A stretch of DNA of 64,000 nt, taken from the NCBI GenBank assembly GCA_026724425.1, contig JAIUCV010001134.1, positions 62,001 through 126,000 on the forward strand, read 5' to 3'. The notes under the pieces were generated by a model. That model saw nothing but the letters and a program-made list of their open reading frames with translations, had not been told where the DNA came from and did no database searches. Position numbers and translations under genes: made by a program. The stretch comes from Erythrophleum ivorense. Lineage: Eukaryota > Streptophyta > Magnoliopsida > Fabales > Fabaceae. Each line of letters opens with the position of its first letter. Positions within the stretch are counted from its first letter, which is position 1. Positions 33,441-45,600 of the stretch are shown here, in pieces.

Positions 33441-34604
33441 AGCCTCTTGCTACATAAGTGCAAACACCCTTCCCTGGATAAATGGTTTAACCGATAAGGC
33501 TAACTCTCGTGACACCATGCAAGTACATGTATAGTGTCTAGGCTTCCCATAATTATAGCACACCAAGCATGGCCCATTTCCATGGTTCTTCCAACACTTG
33601 GCACAAGTTAGTGGGGCACTCACTGCACTCCTTGGTGGTCCCATGCTCCTTCTTTGAGGGATATTCCTTAGGGGTGGTCTCCTACCCCAAGAGCCACTTC
33701 CACTATTGGCTCCCTTCTTACTTCCACCCCTAAAGGGCTCCATGCCCTTGTCACGCTTACCCTCCAGGGTCTTCTTCCTTTTGGCCTCACTTTCCATCAT
33801 GGCCCTCTCCGTTACTCAACACTTCTCCACCAATTCATCAAAATTGCGGATCCATAGAGATACAATTTTGTCCTTAATCTCCAGTTTTAGGCCTCTTTCA
33901 AATTTTTCAGCCTTCCATGCCTCATTATCAAATCGCTTCAAATAGGAGAAGAAGCGAGACAATTGAATGAATTTGGCTGCATATTAACCTACATTCATGT
34001 CCCCTTGTTCAAGGAAGTTAAACTCGACTTCCTTGTTAGCCCTCATTGATGGTGGGAAATACTTGCTCTCAAAAGCAGTTTGAAAACTTTCTCAAGTCAA
34101 GGGTATCCCGCTTCCAATTAATAATCTAGAGGCATTCCTCCACTAATGCTCAGCCTCACCCTCCAACTTGTGTATGGCCAACTTTGCCTTTTGTTCCATT
34201 GTGTAGGTCATAACTTCAAAGATCTTCTCTAGTTGCATTAGCCACCTCTTAGCTTTCTTAGTGTCTAACTCCCCCAAAAATGATGAAGGATCAACTTTTC
34301 TAAATTTGGCCAACATAATAAAAAGGTCGCCATCCTCCCCTTCGTGTCCTACACTAGGGTTATGATCAACACCAACACGGTTCTCCATTGGCACCTCTTG
34401 ATTATGCTTATTCATGTTTTCATGTAGCTGCTGCAACACTTGCACAGTCACTGCATGAGCCTCAGCTTGCTCTTGAAGCCGGTCAGTCATTGCCCTAACT
34501 TTAGTTTCATAGGCCTTAACTTGTTCTCTCATTTGGTTGGCCATTGCAGTCATGGCCTCTTGCATCTCTTTTAGCATCTTAGTTGTTTCTTTACGTGTAG
34601 CCAT
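33441..34604 (-). pseudogene. G1 gag, decayed
   Basis: Starts at the methionine at 34604-34602 (MATRKETTKMLKEMQ), 207 bases after the primer-binding site, and opens with a predicted coiled-coil stretch rich in Glu, Gln and Met. The capsid part follows through 34143 and continues with stops at positions where Trp, Trp and Gln are expected. The nucleocapsid region (33800-33450) is basic and has CAKCWKNHGNGPC followed by a knuckle reading CYNYGKPRHYTCTC, in which the second Cys is Tyr. Confidence 0.85.
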
Positions 34605-34810
34605 CTAGTTCTGCAATGCCACAAGCACAACCACAAGCATCCCCCATTAATTTACAGCCAAAGGCAAACATAACACAACTCCACCCATGGCAAGTATATC
34701 TATGTATGAGAGTTATCTCCAAGTCACAATGCTCCTATTCCTATCATGCATGCATCATGATTGCCAAATTTTCTAACTACAAAGTTGTAAATCAAACACA
34801 TTTGTCTAAA

Positions 34811-34827
34811 CCATTGCTCTGATACCA
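34811..34827 (-). promoter_or_regulatory. Primer-binding site of G1
   Basis: On the reverse strand the word is tggtatcagagcaatgg, two bases inside the 5' LTR boundary. It is a clean match to the initiator-Met tRNA primer sequence common in plant LTR retrotransposons. Confidence 0.9.
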
Positions 34828-37572
34828 ACTGTGACAACCCTAACTTTTAATCATTGTAATTAAGGTTAAATACACGATTAAAAATCATAAATCTAGATTA
34901 AAAGTCATTACAACTAATTACATTCTGAAATTGCAGGAAAATTTGAATCTTAATGTTATTAGAGTCATCAACCAAATAATTACACACATTCATGCACACA
35001 AAAGAAACAAGTCCTCATTAATAAGTCTTTGATTCTATTACCCATTAATTTCAACCCATAAGAATCTTCTACCAATGTTTCTAAGTTATCCCTTGAGGTT
35101 ACCATGAGAAAAACCAAGGTTTCTAGGTTAGAATGAAAGTTTGGGTCCATTAGCTGTGGCTAAATGTCTTTGCACTGCAGCCAATTGCTCTCGGGTTCAT
35201 TCTTTATCTTCTCAAGTCACCATGGCGAGTTGGAGCTTCACCACGACTAACCTATATGGTGTCGTGGCGAGGAATCCTCCTGGAGCCTACCTCGCTCGCC
35301 TCTCGCTATTGGCCATGGCCAATTCTCCTTTTTGTCGCGGCTAATTCCTCTCTAAAATACTTGACAAATTCTCACAAAGTTTGCTGTGGCCAATTTCCAT
35401 TTAACCGTAGCAAATTACCCTCTAGATGACTCCCAGTTTTGCCTCTCACTTTTTGTCGAGGCAAATTTCTCTCTGATACTCTCCCTGGGCAACTTCACCT
35501 CTATTGGCCACGGCTAATAATATTTTGGATGCGGCAAAATGCCTTCTGATCTTACAACTCCTAAATCTTGTCTCATACTCTCCACTCTCCCTCCAATGAC
35601 ACCCTAAAGCCACTTTACCTTAATTTATGGGGTTCTAATAGCTTTCACTAGCCTAATTTACCTAGCTTATCTATTATTACTAGTTCTAGACTTAAATGTT
35701 AATTTCTACTCCTCCAACTATCCTATATCAGCAAGTCCATAGAGTAATAACAGTAAGAGTTCATGAACTATTAACCATTATCATTCAATACATATTCCAT
35801 TAGAGATTCCATGCATCACTAATTCAAATTAATAGTCTAATATATCCTATGATGACATTTCCCATAGTAGACCATATCATGAATTCAATAAAGGTCATAC
35901 ATCAAATACCATAAGTTTATACATCCAATACCAAGCTATAATGAGACTTAACTCCTTAATAGATACATTCCAACTAATCAAAATGTAAATGCTGGCACTT
36001 GGCAATATGATCACATGATGATACTATATAAAAGATTAACAAAATTGCATCTACGTTACTCAGATCAGCCCAAGTGTAGCTTCCTCCACACATGGCTGGA
36101 ACTTATGGATTTTCATTTACTTACTTCCCCTTATCATTATTCAAAGGACCTTCACCTGAAAGTATGATCCTATGAAATGGGGTGAGATGCAAATCTCAGT
36201 AACCAAGACAAATTTCATTCATATATTCCAGTTTAATTAACATATATGTATGATTTCATATAAGCATAAGAAAACATACTAGTCATATCAGTAAATGAAA
36301 CAATTAGGTTATCTATGATTACCATCCCATACTAGTAATCACAATTCCACTGTTAAAGGCCAATAACACCAGGAGAGGCCCATCCATGGCACCCACTCCC
36401 CAATGAGCATAACCAAGGCTCAGTGCATCTAGGATTTAATCATAACCCGGTGCCCAATTGAAGCACATGCATGGGTGGCAGCTACACCATAGCTCCACCA
36501 TGGACTCATGAGGTCCAATCACATATAACAGATAGCCAACTAATTCATTTAGCATCAAAATCATAGTCATGCAGTAAATATAAAATTAAAATAGACATAT
36601 GCATAGAATTAGCATGAAACCCTGGTTACCTCACTCTGTAGATAATTGAAAAGCCACCAGCAGTGCCAAAATCTCCCTATAACCATAACATCAGAAGATC
36701 ACTACTTTAAATCATAATGTACAGCAGCAACAAGTACCCAAGGAATTAAAATACCAATGGCTACCCAGAAGACGCTTACCCAACCACTACAAATCCCCAA
36801 ATTCAGATTGAATATGTCCTCTACCAGAAACTTCAATATATCACCCTAATTCTTAAGTAAATTAGTACAGGATTAATACCCATACTATAAATCAACCATG
36901 GGGGCCTTAAACTAGCAAAAAATACCTTAGAATGGAGAGTGTACACTTACCCAATGTCCCTCCTGGCCTCTACCTTTGAAAATCCTCTAGGAAAATACCA
37001 AACAACTGCATTTCAGATTTTGGGTATGGTGAAAATGCTCCAAATGAGAAACTAATCAGGCTAAAATGAAGAGAAAGAGAAGGGGATTAAGTTATATAAC
37101 AAGTACTGATAAGCATAATTTATATACATTTCATTCTCCTTAAATTTAGACATTTTAATTCAAAATATGGTTCTAGGAGTCTAATTAAATGGAATTTTAT
37201 TTTAGTGGCCATTTTTACATTTTAGGAATTAATTTACAAATTATAGGTTTTTAACGCTAAATTTTATCTCAAATAACTTTGTGAATATTTCTTCCTATTA
37301 TTTCTGCAAATTTTTGAAGAGCATTGGAACTGGAATGGAAGAATAAAATAGCATTTGAATAAGAGCAATGAGTTTTAAGAAGGAGCAAGCTCCAGCACCC
37401 TTGTTTCTCTCATGGAAGACACATACTCATGCACTCGTCCAGCATGTTCCTACAGTAGCTTGCACAGGTTCCCTTCTCTCACTTGAAGTAAACAAAGAAG
37501 AGTAGCAACACACGAGACTTTGGCTTGGGTTGGAAGCTCCAGAACAGAGAAGAATGAGCTACATGGGGTAGA

Positions 37573-38601
37573 ACGTGGATTGCTACAAGCAGCTACAGTG
37601 CACGAGCAGCATGAAAGGAGATTAACGTGAAAAATAAGTGAAGAAGGAAGCATGGGCAGCAGCTGTAACGTGCATGAAGAAAACCAACGTGAAAGTGACG
37701 CTAAAAGGGAGGGGAAGAAGCCACGTAAAGATGAAAAAGACGAGGCAGCCAACGTGAAGAAGATGCACAATGAGCAGCAAATATAGGAGGCAACAGATGA
37801 AGCTTGGTTCTGACATGGGTTCTGGTTCGAATAGAAAACAAAAGCCACGTTAAAACCGCAAGAAGCATGGAAGGAACTCGAGCTGAACTTGAACGAAACA
37901 TGAGACTACATGAGCTGAGAAACGCAGAAGCAACGAGCTACAGAGAGCTGGAGACGCTGATCTTCACGTGGGAGACTGCTTCTTCATTCTGTTGGAGGGA
38001 CAAGACAACGCTAGACCTGAGAACCCCCAGAACACGAAAAAAATACATGCAGAAAAGGAAGAAGAAATCACGTGGAAAGGGCAACGAGTTAAAGGAGGTC
38101 TTGAGTGAATCAACGCACAAGAAAAATACTGGAAAGCTTCAGGAAACATGCAAAAGAAGAGTACGTGCTGCAAGAAGTTGAGGAAACAAACACGAGCTTG
38201 GATGGATGAAGGAGTTGCAAGAAGCCTCTGTTTTTGAATTTAAGAATAGAGCAAGAGGAGCTGAACATGCAGAAGCTGAGCAACGACATGAGAAGAGAGC
38301 TGAAGGTGAAGCCATGCTGGACAATATAATTACAAGCTGAATGAATGAAGCTGGAAACGACTGGAAGAAGCTGCTGAGCAAGCTGCAGAATGAAGGAAAT
38401 CACGTGAAAAACTAACGCAGGAGCTGAAAACGTAAGATGAAAAAAAGCTACGTGGGAAGCTCACATGAATTCGAATATAATAATTAGCTTTAAAATGGGG
38501 CCCACAATCATATACAATATAAACTCTTGAATAGCTGAGCACGTGAGGTGAATAAAAATAAATTGTCTTCGGATAGAACGCAGGCAGCAGCTAAGATACG
38601 T
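37573..38601 (+). promoter_or_regulatory. Cluster of ACGT-core elements upstream of the S1 TATA box
   Basis: Fifteen ACGT words in 1029 bases, at 37573, 37625, 37668, 37687, 37723, 37752, 37847, 37966, 38070, 38163, 38402, 38430, 38450, 38541 and 38598. Twelve are ACGTG and four are complete CACGTG G-boxes (ACGT at 37966, 38070, 38402, 38541). ACGTG is the core bound by plant bZIP and bHLH factors, including abscisic-acid response elements. Confidence 0.6.
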
Positions 38602-38714
38602 GAAGGAGGAGGAGATTTCATTCAGCACGCTTCCTTCGTCCAGCTCATGACAATCCATTATCCATTCGCAGATTCCAACTCATTCACGCCTCAAACTTTT
38701 AGCAAATCCTCGCC

Positions 38715-38723
38715 TATATAAAG
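38715..38723 (+). promoter_or_regulatory. TATA box of S1
   Basis: tatataaag follows tcctcgcc, about 115 bases after the last ACGT word, and is followed by pyrimidine-rich sequence (38724-38850) that would hold the start site. Confidence 0.7.
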
Positions 38724-40349
38724 ATGCAATCATCTCATTCATTGGCAGCACACCATTCATACCCCACGCCTCATCCATATACCACTCAACCAATCATACT
38801 TCCTCCATCCACTCGATTCTCTTCTCATCCCCATTCCATCAATCCATCTCCACATTCCATGATTTTCTAATCCACCTTGAGGCTAGCTAGGAGGAAATCC
38901 TTGGAGAAGCTTGAATCCATGGAGAAAACATAGAATATTTTGGCTAAGACTTTTTTATTTTTTTCCTACACTTTTTCTCTTTCATTTATTTTCTTGGTTA
39001 AGATGTATTTGATAAGGAATTTGTGTAATTATAATTAGTGGCTGGTTAGACACTGATTAGGAACCTTTTTGTTGATTAATTGATCTGATTAATTTCAATA
39101 TTATATGAATTCCATGTATGCTTCGAAGGTGTTTGATAAAATATATGAGTGAGCGTAATTGTTTAATTTGAGGATTCCTTAATGTTTAGTTGGTTAATTA
39201 AATATTTAGGATGATTCAGAGGTTAATCAATTAGTTAATCAATCAAATTAAATGTTCATTGATCCTAAAACAAGAATTGACAATTTAATTTGGATGTGAG
39301 GTTTCAATTCAACATTAGATCGTTGATTTCTTGTATCTTGACTGGTTACTCAAGATAAATTGTTATGAACACGATTAGGAACTCTTAGACCAGAATTAAT
39401 CACAATTAGATTAGGATAAGGATAGTGGATACCAAGGGACGAATCCAAAGCTAGTCACAAGATCATCTTTCATTCATAATCCATACAATTAGGTAGAATT
39501 TAGGAATTTTAATTCAGTTTAGTTTAATTCAATTAAAACCCCCTTAATTTAGGTAATTTTAGAGTCTTTTAATATTTGGAAAACTCAATTAAACATTGAA
39601 CACCAATTCCAAGGGAGATGACCTAGGTTGTGCCACTAAATGCATATTCTATCAGCCTAGTATTATTTTGAAGGTTACGCGACGATCCGCTCAAGTACCT
39701 TGGTTGATTTTGAGCTTAGAAGTGAAAAATGGTAGATTTCTTACCCCAAACCCTAGCTTCCCTCCAAACCTCCAAAAATGAGTTGTGTGTTTTGTGTTTC
39801 TGCATAAGGGAGGGGAAAGGCTAAATATGTTTAGGGTTTTGGATGGGTTTAGGCTGACCCAATGGCCTAAGTCCATATGGGTTCAAACTTTGAGTAGAAT
39901 TGGGCTGAGTTTTAATTTGTTGGTCCAATTTCAACAATTCAGACTTTTAGTTGGGTTGGATCAAGTTTTCAGGAGCTCACTTGGTTGAGGTCTGCACAAG
40001 GGTTATTGAGCCATTTATAAGAGCTTATGTAAGTTGGGTCTTGGGTTTCTAATTCATTAATTTGAATTGGGCCATCACTAGGTGCTTTCTCTTAGGCCAA
40101 GTTTCACATAAAAAGGTTGAGTTTGCACCTAAAATGATTGGGCCTCCATTAGTTCCTAACATTGGCTTACTTAATTTAATTTAGGTCTAGATGGGGTTTA
40201 TAACTCAATTAAATTTCAAACTCATATTAATAATTTATCTCTATAAAATTTTCATTCATTTAACTTGCCTAATTATTCTATATTAATTATTCTTAACTAA
40301 CTCAAATCTATGATTAACACCTTAATTAATTTTGGGGTGTTACATATTG

Positions 40350-41150
40350 CATAGGTTTAATATGCAAGATTCAAAGAGGGGTTATATACCCATGTCTCAT
40401 GGCATTAACTTAGTAAGACTCAGTGTCCTAGTACACATGATGAGCTAGATCACATGAGCAAGATTCTATATGCCTCAACCATTAGATCTATTATGTATGC
40501 TATGTTGTGCACTCGACCGGATGTCTCATATGTCTTAAGTATGACTAGTAGATATCAGTTAGATCCAGGTAAGAGTCACTAGACTGCTATTAAGAATATC
40601 CTGAAATACTTAAGAAGGACTAAGGATGTATTCTTGGTGTATGGAGGATTGGAAGACGAGCTTATTGTAAATGGTTACATAAATGTAAGTTTCCAGTCCG
40701 ACAAGGATGATTCTAGATTGCAATCAGGATTTGTATTCTATTTGAATGGTGGAGCAGTCAGCTTAAAGACTCCAAGCAAAGCACAGTAGCTGATTCTACA
40801 ATAGAAGCTGAGTACCTAGCAGCATCAAATATAGTTAAAGAAGCTGTTTGGATTAAGAAGTTCATCACTGAACTAGGAGTGGTGCCTACCATCTCAAATC
40901 CAATAAATCTATTTTGTGATAACAACAATGCTATAGCATAGGCTAAAGAGCTTAGGTCACATCAAAGAACCAAACACATACTCATGCAATATCACTTTAT
41001 TAGAGAAATCATTTATCGGGGTGATATAAAGATATGCAAAGTACCAACTGATGACATTGTTGCTGATCCACTTACTAAACCGCTTGCATAGGCAAAGCAT
41101 GGCATCATGTTAGGTCAATGGGAATTAGACACATCAATGATTTGGCCTAG
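40350..41150 (+). pseudogene. C1 reverse transcriptase end and RNase H, decayed
   Basis: The RT frame resumes with RFNMQDSKRGYIPMSHG directly after the TATTG duplication, matching the copia RT tail. After a shift come STIRSIMYAMLCTRPDVSY and the RNase H part: TIEAEYLAASNIVKEAVW, LFCDNNNAIA (stop where Gln is expected) and HQRTKHILMQYHFIRE, ending with ADPLTKPLA. These are the standard C-terminal copia motifs, including the acidic RNase H residues. Several codons are stops. Confidence 0.85.
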
Positions 41151-41152
41151 TA

Positions 41153-41163
41153 CAAGTGGGAGT
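41153..41163 (+). promoter_or_regulatory. Polypurine tract of C1
   Basis: aagtgggagt directly precedes the 3' LTR. This purine word is the usual copia plus-strand primer site. Confidence 0.75.
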
Positions 41164-42674
41164 TATTGGAGATTGTGCCCTAGGCCAATCATTATATTAC
41201 AAACATTGTACTTTATTAAGAAATAAGAGTTTTTTTATTACATTATTATATTTTTTGCATGTTCTATATAATAATATCCTTGGATAAATCATATTGATTA
41301 TCCTAAATATTCCTAGTCGATCATCATTTTGGGAATGATGATGAATTAAGACTAGTATGATTTTGATTGATAATTATATGTTAATCATATATAAAGATAC
41401 AAATCAAAATCATAGGCACTTGTTAGGGAACAAGATGCTGGATTGACCTATCATGAGATAGCTACATGGATTAAGTCATAAGTGTATCTTATGTATAACT
41501 GTGTCACTGAACTCTTAGATTTGAGATCACCATAGTTTCTAACATGAAGAATACTATTTTTTGGTATAGTCAAAAGTCATCTTTAATTGGGTGATCATAA
41601 AGGCTATGATTGGACATAGTGGAATTCATGTAGAAGAAGATGAGTGGTCAAGATAGGATTTGTCTCTCTGATTAATAGAGAGATATCTATAGGCCCCTCG
41701 ATGAGTGAGATTGAGAAATGCATGATCGTGCTTGAATGGAAAGGTTTCTATTTATACCGTCAGTTTGCACATAGATCGAGAAAGAGACGATCAAGTAAGA
41801 TGATGATGTTTCCATGCCTCATACTTGATCTAGATATCGTGTGACAAAATGGATGTGATAGGGTTATATGACAGATTGCATCAAATCACCGATCCCTATA
41901 TGATTTGGGTAGTTACAATGTCTTGCTAGAGGTCTCTTGTGACTTGTGGGTCAAATAGTGTCATTAGCCCACTGCAAACGTCATATGGGCCTACAGGGTT
42001 GCACACAAGAATGAGTCAACTCGAACTAGAATGTCCAAATTCATTAAATTTAAAATTGCGTCTAAGTTCAATGAATGTCACATTCAATTTATGGTGGAAG
42101 AATTTTATAAATAAATCAATATATATATTTGATATATATATATAATTTATAAAATTTGAAGCATATATATATTTATATGTTCAAATATATATATCATTTA
42201 ATTAATTTAAATCAATTAGTTTAAAATTCAAGTCTATATGATAGATTTAAATTCAAACTAATATGATAATTTAAATTTAATTTATGAGATAAATTAAATT
42301 TAAATTTAGTTCTAGATTTAGATTAAATAATTAGTTAAATTTAATCTATTAGATAGACTTAAATTTAAACTAATATATTTAATTAAGATTTGATTTAATT
42401 TGATTTAAAATATATTATTTTAAATTAATCAAATATATCTAAAACTCTAATGAGATACCTCTATATTTAAAAAAAAAAGAAGAGGCTAGGGTTTCCTAGA
42501 ATAACAAAAAGGAAGAAAAAAACCTAGAGAGAGAAAGCGTACAGACAATGTACGGATACTGTACTACCCCATAGAGAAAGAAAGGAGAATTTCTTCTCTA
42601 CCAAGAATGTATACAAACATTGATCAGAGGTGTTAGCACACCATTTGAGATGAGCAACCATTTCATGTGAATAC

Positions 42675-45600
42675 TGTAACACCATAAATTTTTAGCTCAT
42701 TTCATGCTATATTTATGCCTCACATCATGCAACTCACATAAAAGGCAAAATAATGGCCGTGTCACGTATAAATTTTTCATTAAGTGTCCCATAGACCATG
42801 TGAGCTCATGTATCATATTCTCATATTTAAATGCATGGATATAACTCATTTCCATCATCAAAATTGGTTTAGAGCTCGTATAAGGAAAGGGAAGCATAAA
42901 ACATATACTTGCAATTTCGACCAGAAGTTGCCCCTTTCTATCACAAACTTTAGAAAATTATAACTAATTATAGATAAATCAAAAATATGTATTATTTACC
43001 ATTATGGAAATCTATACATGTTTAATTTATGCTAAAAATATGACCAGGCCATGAATCATCACATAGTGGACGTTTGACATTCAAAAAGGGGCAGAGGTCT
43101 AGCTAGCTACTGGTACTATCATAGGTTTCTACAACAAACTTCAAAAATATCCAATTAATTCCACAAAAATCTAATCCATTCAAATGATACCAATCTAGAA
43201 AGCTACAAATGTTAAATAGAGGGACAAAATAATTCAAGACCATTTTAGGCACGTCCAGACCTCGAAACCTAATCAAACAATAGCTGAGGTCAGTTTGAGC
43301 TCCAGATATTGGACAGACATTTCAAAAATTCATATCCTCCTCTCTAGACATCCAAATGGGGTCATTCTAGTTGGCACAAGTCACTGGAAGTATCTAATTT
43401 CTCTCTATAAAATTTCATATCAATTGGATATCATTTGGCCCCTAAGTGATAGAATTTATTTTTGGACCTAAGTGAATAGTATACCAAACCAAATTCAGAA
43501 TTTTTTCCAACTTTAAAAATTCATCAAATATTCCATATACCTCCAAAAATTTTGCACTTTAGCTTCTCAAAAATATCTTAATAAGCTCTAAATGCATGCC
43601 AAATCTCAGATCAAGAAGAGCTCATTTGGACAAAAAGTGGTATAGTGTTCTAAAGTAGTCAAATTTTGCTTCATATGAGGCATCAAGATGTCCAAATGGC
43701 CTCCTTTGATATTTGGCACCTCTTGGGCAAGTTTAAAAGTATGAATATGACTTGTATGAACTGCCCAAGTGGTCCCAAATCTCATGCATCTCAATTTGGC
43801 CATTCCACTTCCATTTATACATATATTTCCATAATGGTAGTTGGCCATTACATGTCCAAAATGCACATTCTCATGCATATAACATTAGCTCTCATTTATA
43901 CATAACATATCAACATAAATACACATGTTCATATGATTACATAGCAATTTTATCAAAAGATTACATCATATGCCATGTGTATGGCTAAAAAGGAAGGCAA
44001 ACTAGGCATATTCAAATACTTTGATGTCAATCTTCTTCTTCTAGACTTGGTGGTCTCCATTACCTTGTTCAATTGTTTTACCTAGCATGTTAAGACATTG
44101 AAGAGGAGGAAATGATATTTAAAGAATCCCAATAACTCATCTCCTATTCAATCACACATAAAAGCATGCAATACAAGTCTCACAAATGCATGCATGGGCA
44201 TATTAACATGTGCGATCATTTAAGAAGCATTCTTGGCATTTAAAAAGGTCATACATAGCATACATAGGCTTGCCAAGTAAGTGGATTAGCCTCACTCATT
44301 TGCTTGTGGATCTTAGACTTGCCTCACCCATTTTTTTAAGAGGTTCTTGAACTCAACCTTACTCTTGGGAGTCAACCTCACTTTTGGAAGACTCTTTACT
44401 TTGTCTCAACCAATCTTAAGGGTTCTTGGCTTCACCACACTCAAACAAATCAAAGCAAGCATCATAAACATCATTTAGAAACATAATGCATCATCATGGT
44501 ATCATGGCATATAAAATCATGCTAAAATACTTTTCATGGCTTGAAACATACATACACACATTCAAGACAATATAAGCACACATCTATGCATGAGAGAAGG
44601 TGGAGAGATCTACCTTGCTTGCATTTACACACTTTTTTCTTGAGTCTTGAATCCTTTCCCTTGACCTCACACACCCAAGAAGGTGGAGATCACTTCTCTT
44701 GGCCTGGACACATTATATGGAAGCTAATTATACTCTTGAATTAAATTCTAAGGCCACACATTCACTAGAAAAACTAGGTGGCTGATAAGGCTCTTTTATA
44801 GTTCTATAATGCACTTAATCAAGTAACCTTAAGAAAACATCATCTTAGCTCCATTCTATCTATTCATTTATTATTCTTGATTCCATTCAAAGCTCTTGGA
44901 GTCATCACACAATTAAATCAAGAAGCCTAGCTAGGTGTTGCTTCTTTAAGCCATAATATAAAACATATAAGGCCATCTCACTTTCTATGGTTTCTAAAAT
45001 TTTTCCAAGGCTTCCTCTCATACTCTCCCATCATACACGATGCAAAACTAAGCTTGGAAGAAATTAAAACACTTTCTAGGTGTATGAATCCTCCTTGGTC
45101 GAGGCTATGCTTCTATATGGCACCAATGGAGTTGTTTTAATTTCTTTTATGGGAGAAGCATGTGGGATCTCTTGGTGTCTTAGGAACTCATATATACTCT
45201 AAGAAAACTTAAATTACTACTAGGAAACTTCATCTTAGCTTAGGTGCAACCAAATCCCTAAATTCCATAACTTGCATTCTAAAGCTCCCTTTTCAATTCT
45301 CGTTATATATTTTTAATCTTCACACTCCATAACCTTTGGTTCCATCAAGAACACATAAAGAAAAACTCTCCTCTTCACTTTCTCTCTCTAGACTTAAGCT
45401 TAACTGGTTTGAAAATATAAGATTTTGCAAGTGTTTTAATTGAAGTCTTACCTTAAAATGGATTCCACTGATTGATTTCTTGAAAATAATTCCTTTTTGG
45501 CTTAGATTAGATCTGAATCCTCAAGTTTTCAAGAAAAGAAAACTACCATTAGAGAGTCCTTAGAGAGAGGAACAACTTTCCTAACTGGCGCGGGATGAAA

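Larger units (their letters stand above)
37107..39693 (+). mobile_element. Solo LTR S1 with strong promoter architecture
   Basis: Starts tgataagcataattt and ends cgacgatccgctca, flanked by exact AGTAC (37102-37106 and 39694-39698). It is 2587 bases. A clear TATA box, tatataaag (38715-38723), lies about 1.6 kb from the start. Upstream is a purine-rich zone with 15 ACGT cores (37573-38601). The left part (37107-37380) and the part after 38900 are A+T-rich. The small open frames on both strands (37450-38658) look like compositional artefacts. The family is unidentified; Athila or Tat are possible. Confidence 0.85.
23303..40344 (-). mobile_element. Ty3/gypsy Del/Tekay-like chromovirus G1 (reverse), split by two insertions
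   Basis: Starts tgtgacaactct and ends ggggtgttaca, with exact duplication TATTG (23298-23302 and 40345-40349) inside the C1 reverse transcriptase. Read on the reverse strand: 5' LTR 40344-34830, primer-binding site, gag, PR, RT, RNase H, IN, a chromodomain-like tail, polypurine tract, 3' LTR 26226-23303. IN after RT and a C-terminal VKVVWKG...TWETE segment indicate a chromovirus, and LTRs of 2.9 kb fit Del/Tekay. Nested in it are a Tat/Ogre-like solo LTR in RT and S1 in the 5' LTR. Its own length is about 10.7 kb. Confidence 0.9.
34830..40344 (-). repeat. 5' LTR of G1, interrupted by S1
   Basis: 34830-37106 and 39699-40344 together align with the whole 3' LTR at 23303-26226. The break is at the position equivalent to about 25583 there. 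The CCGCGGC-like word cluster recurs at 35145-35540. Outside S1 it holds no gene. Confidence 0.9.

Noticed and set aside
37450..38658. Several overlapping Ser/Phe/Cys-rich frames in S1
   Set aside because: They overlap on both strands in purine-biased DNA upstream of the TATA box, with no domain. A regulatory region fits better.
37107..39691. A 7-bp duplication CAAGTAC for S1
   Set aside because: Ending the element at CA (39693) leaves the standard 5-bp AGTAC and TG...CA ends; the extra CA match is then part of the element.
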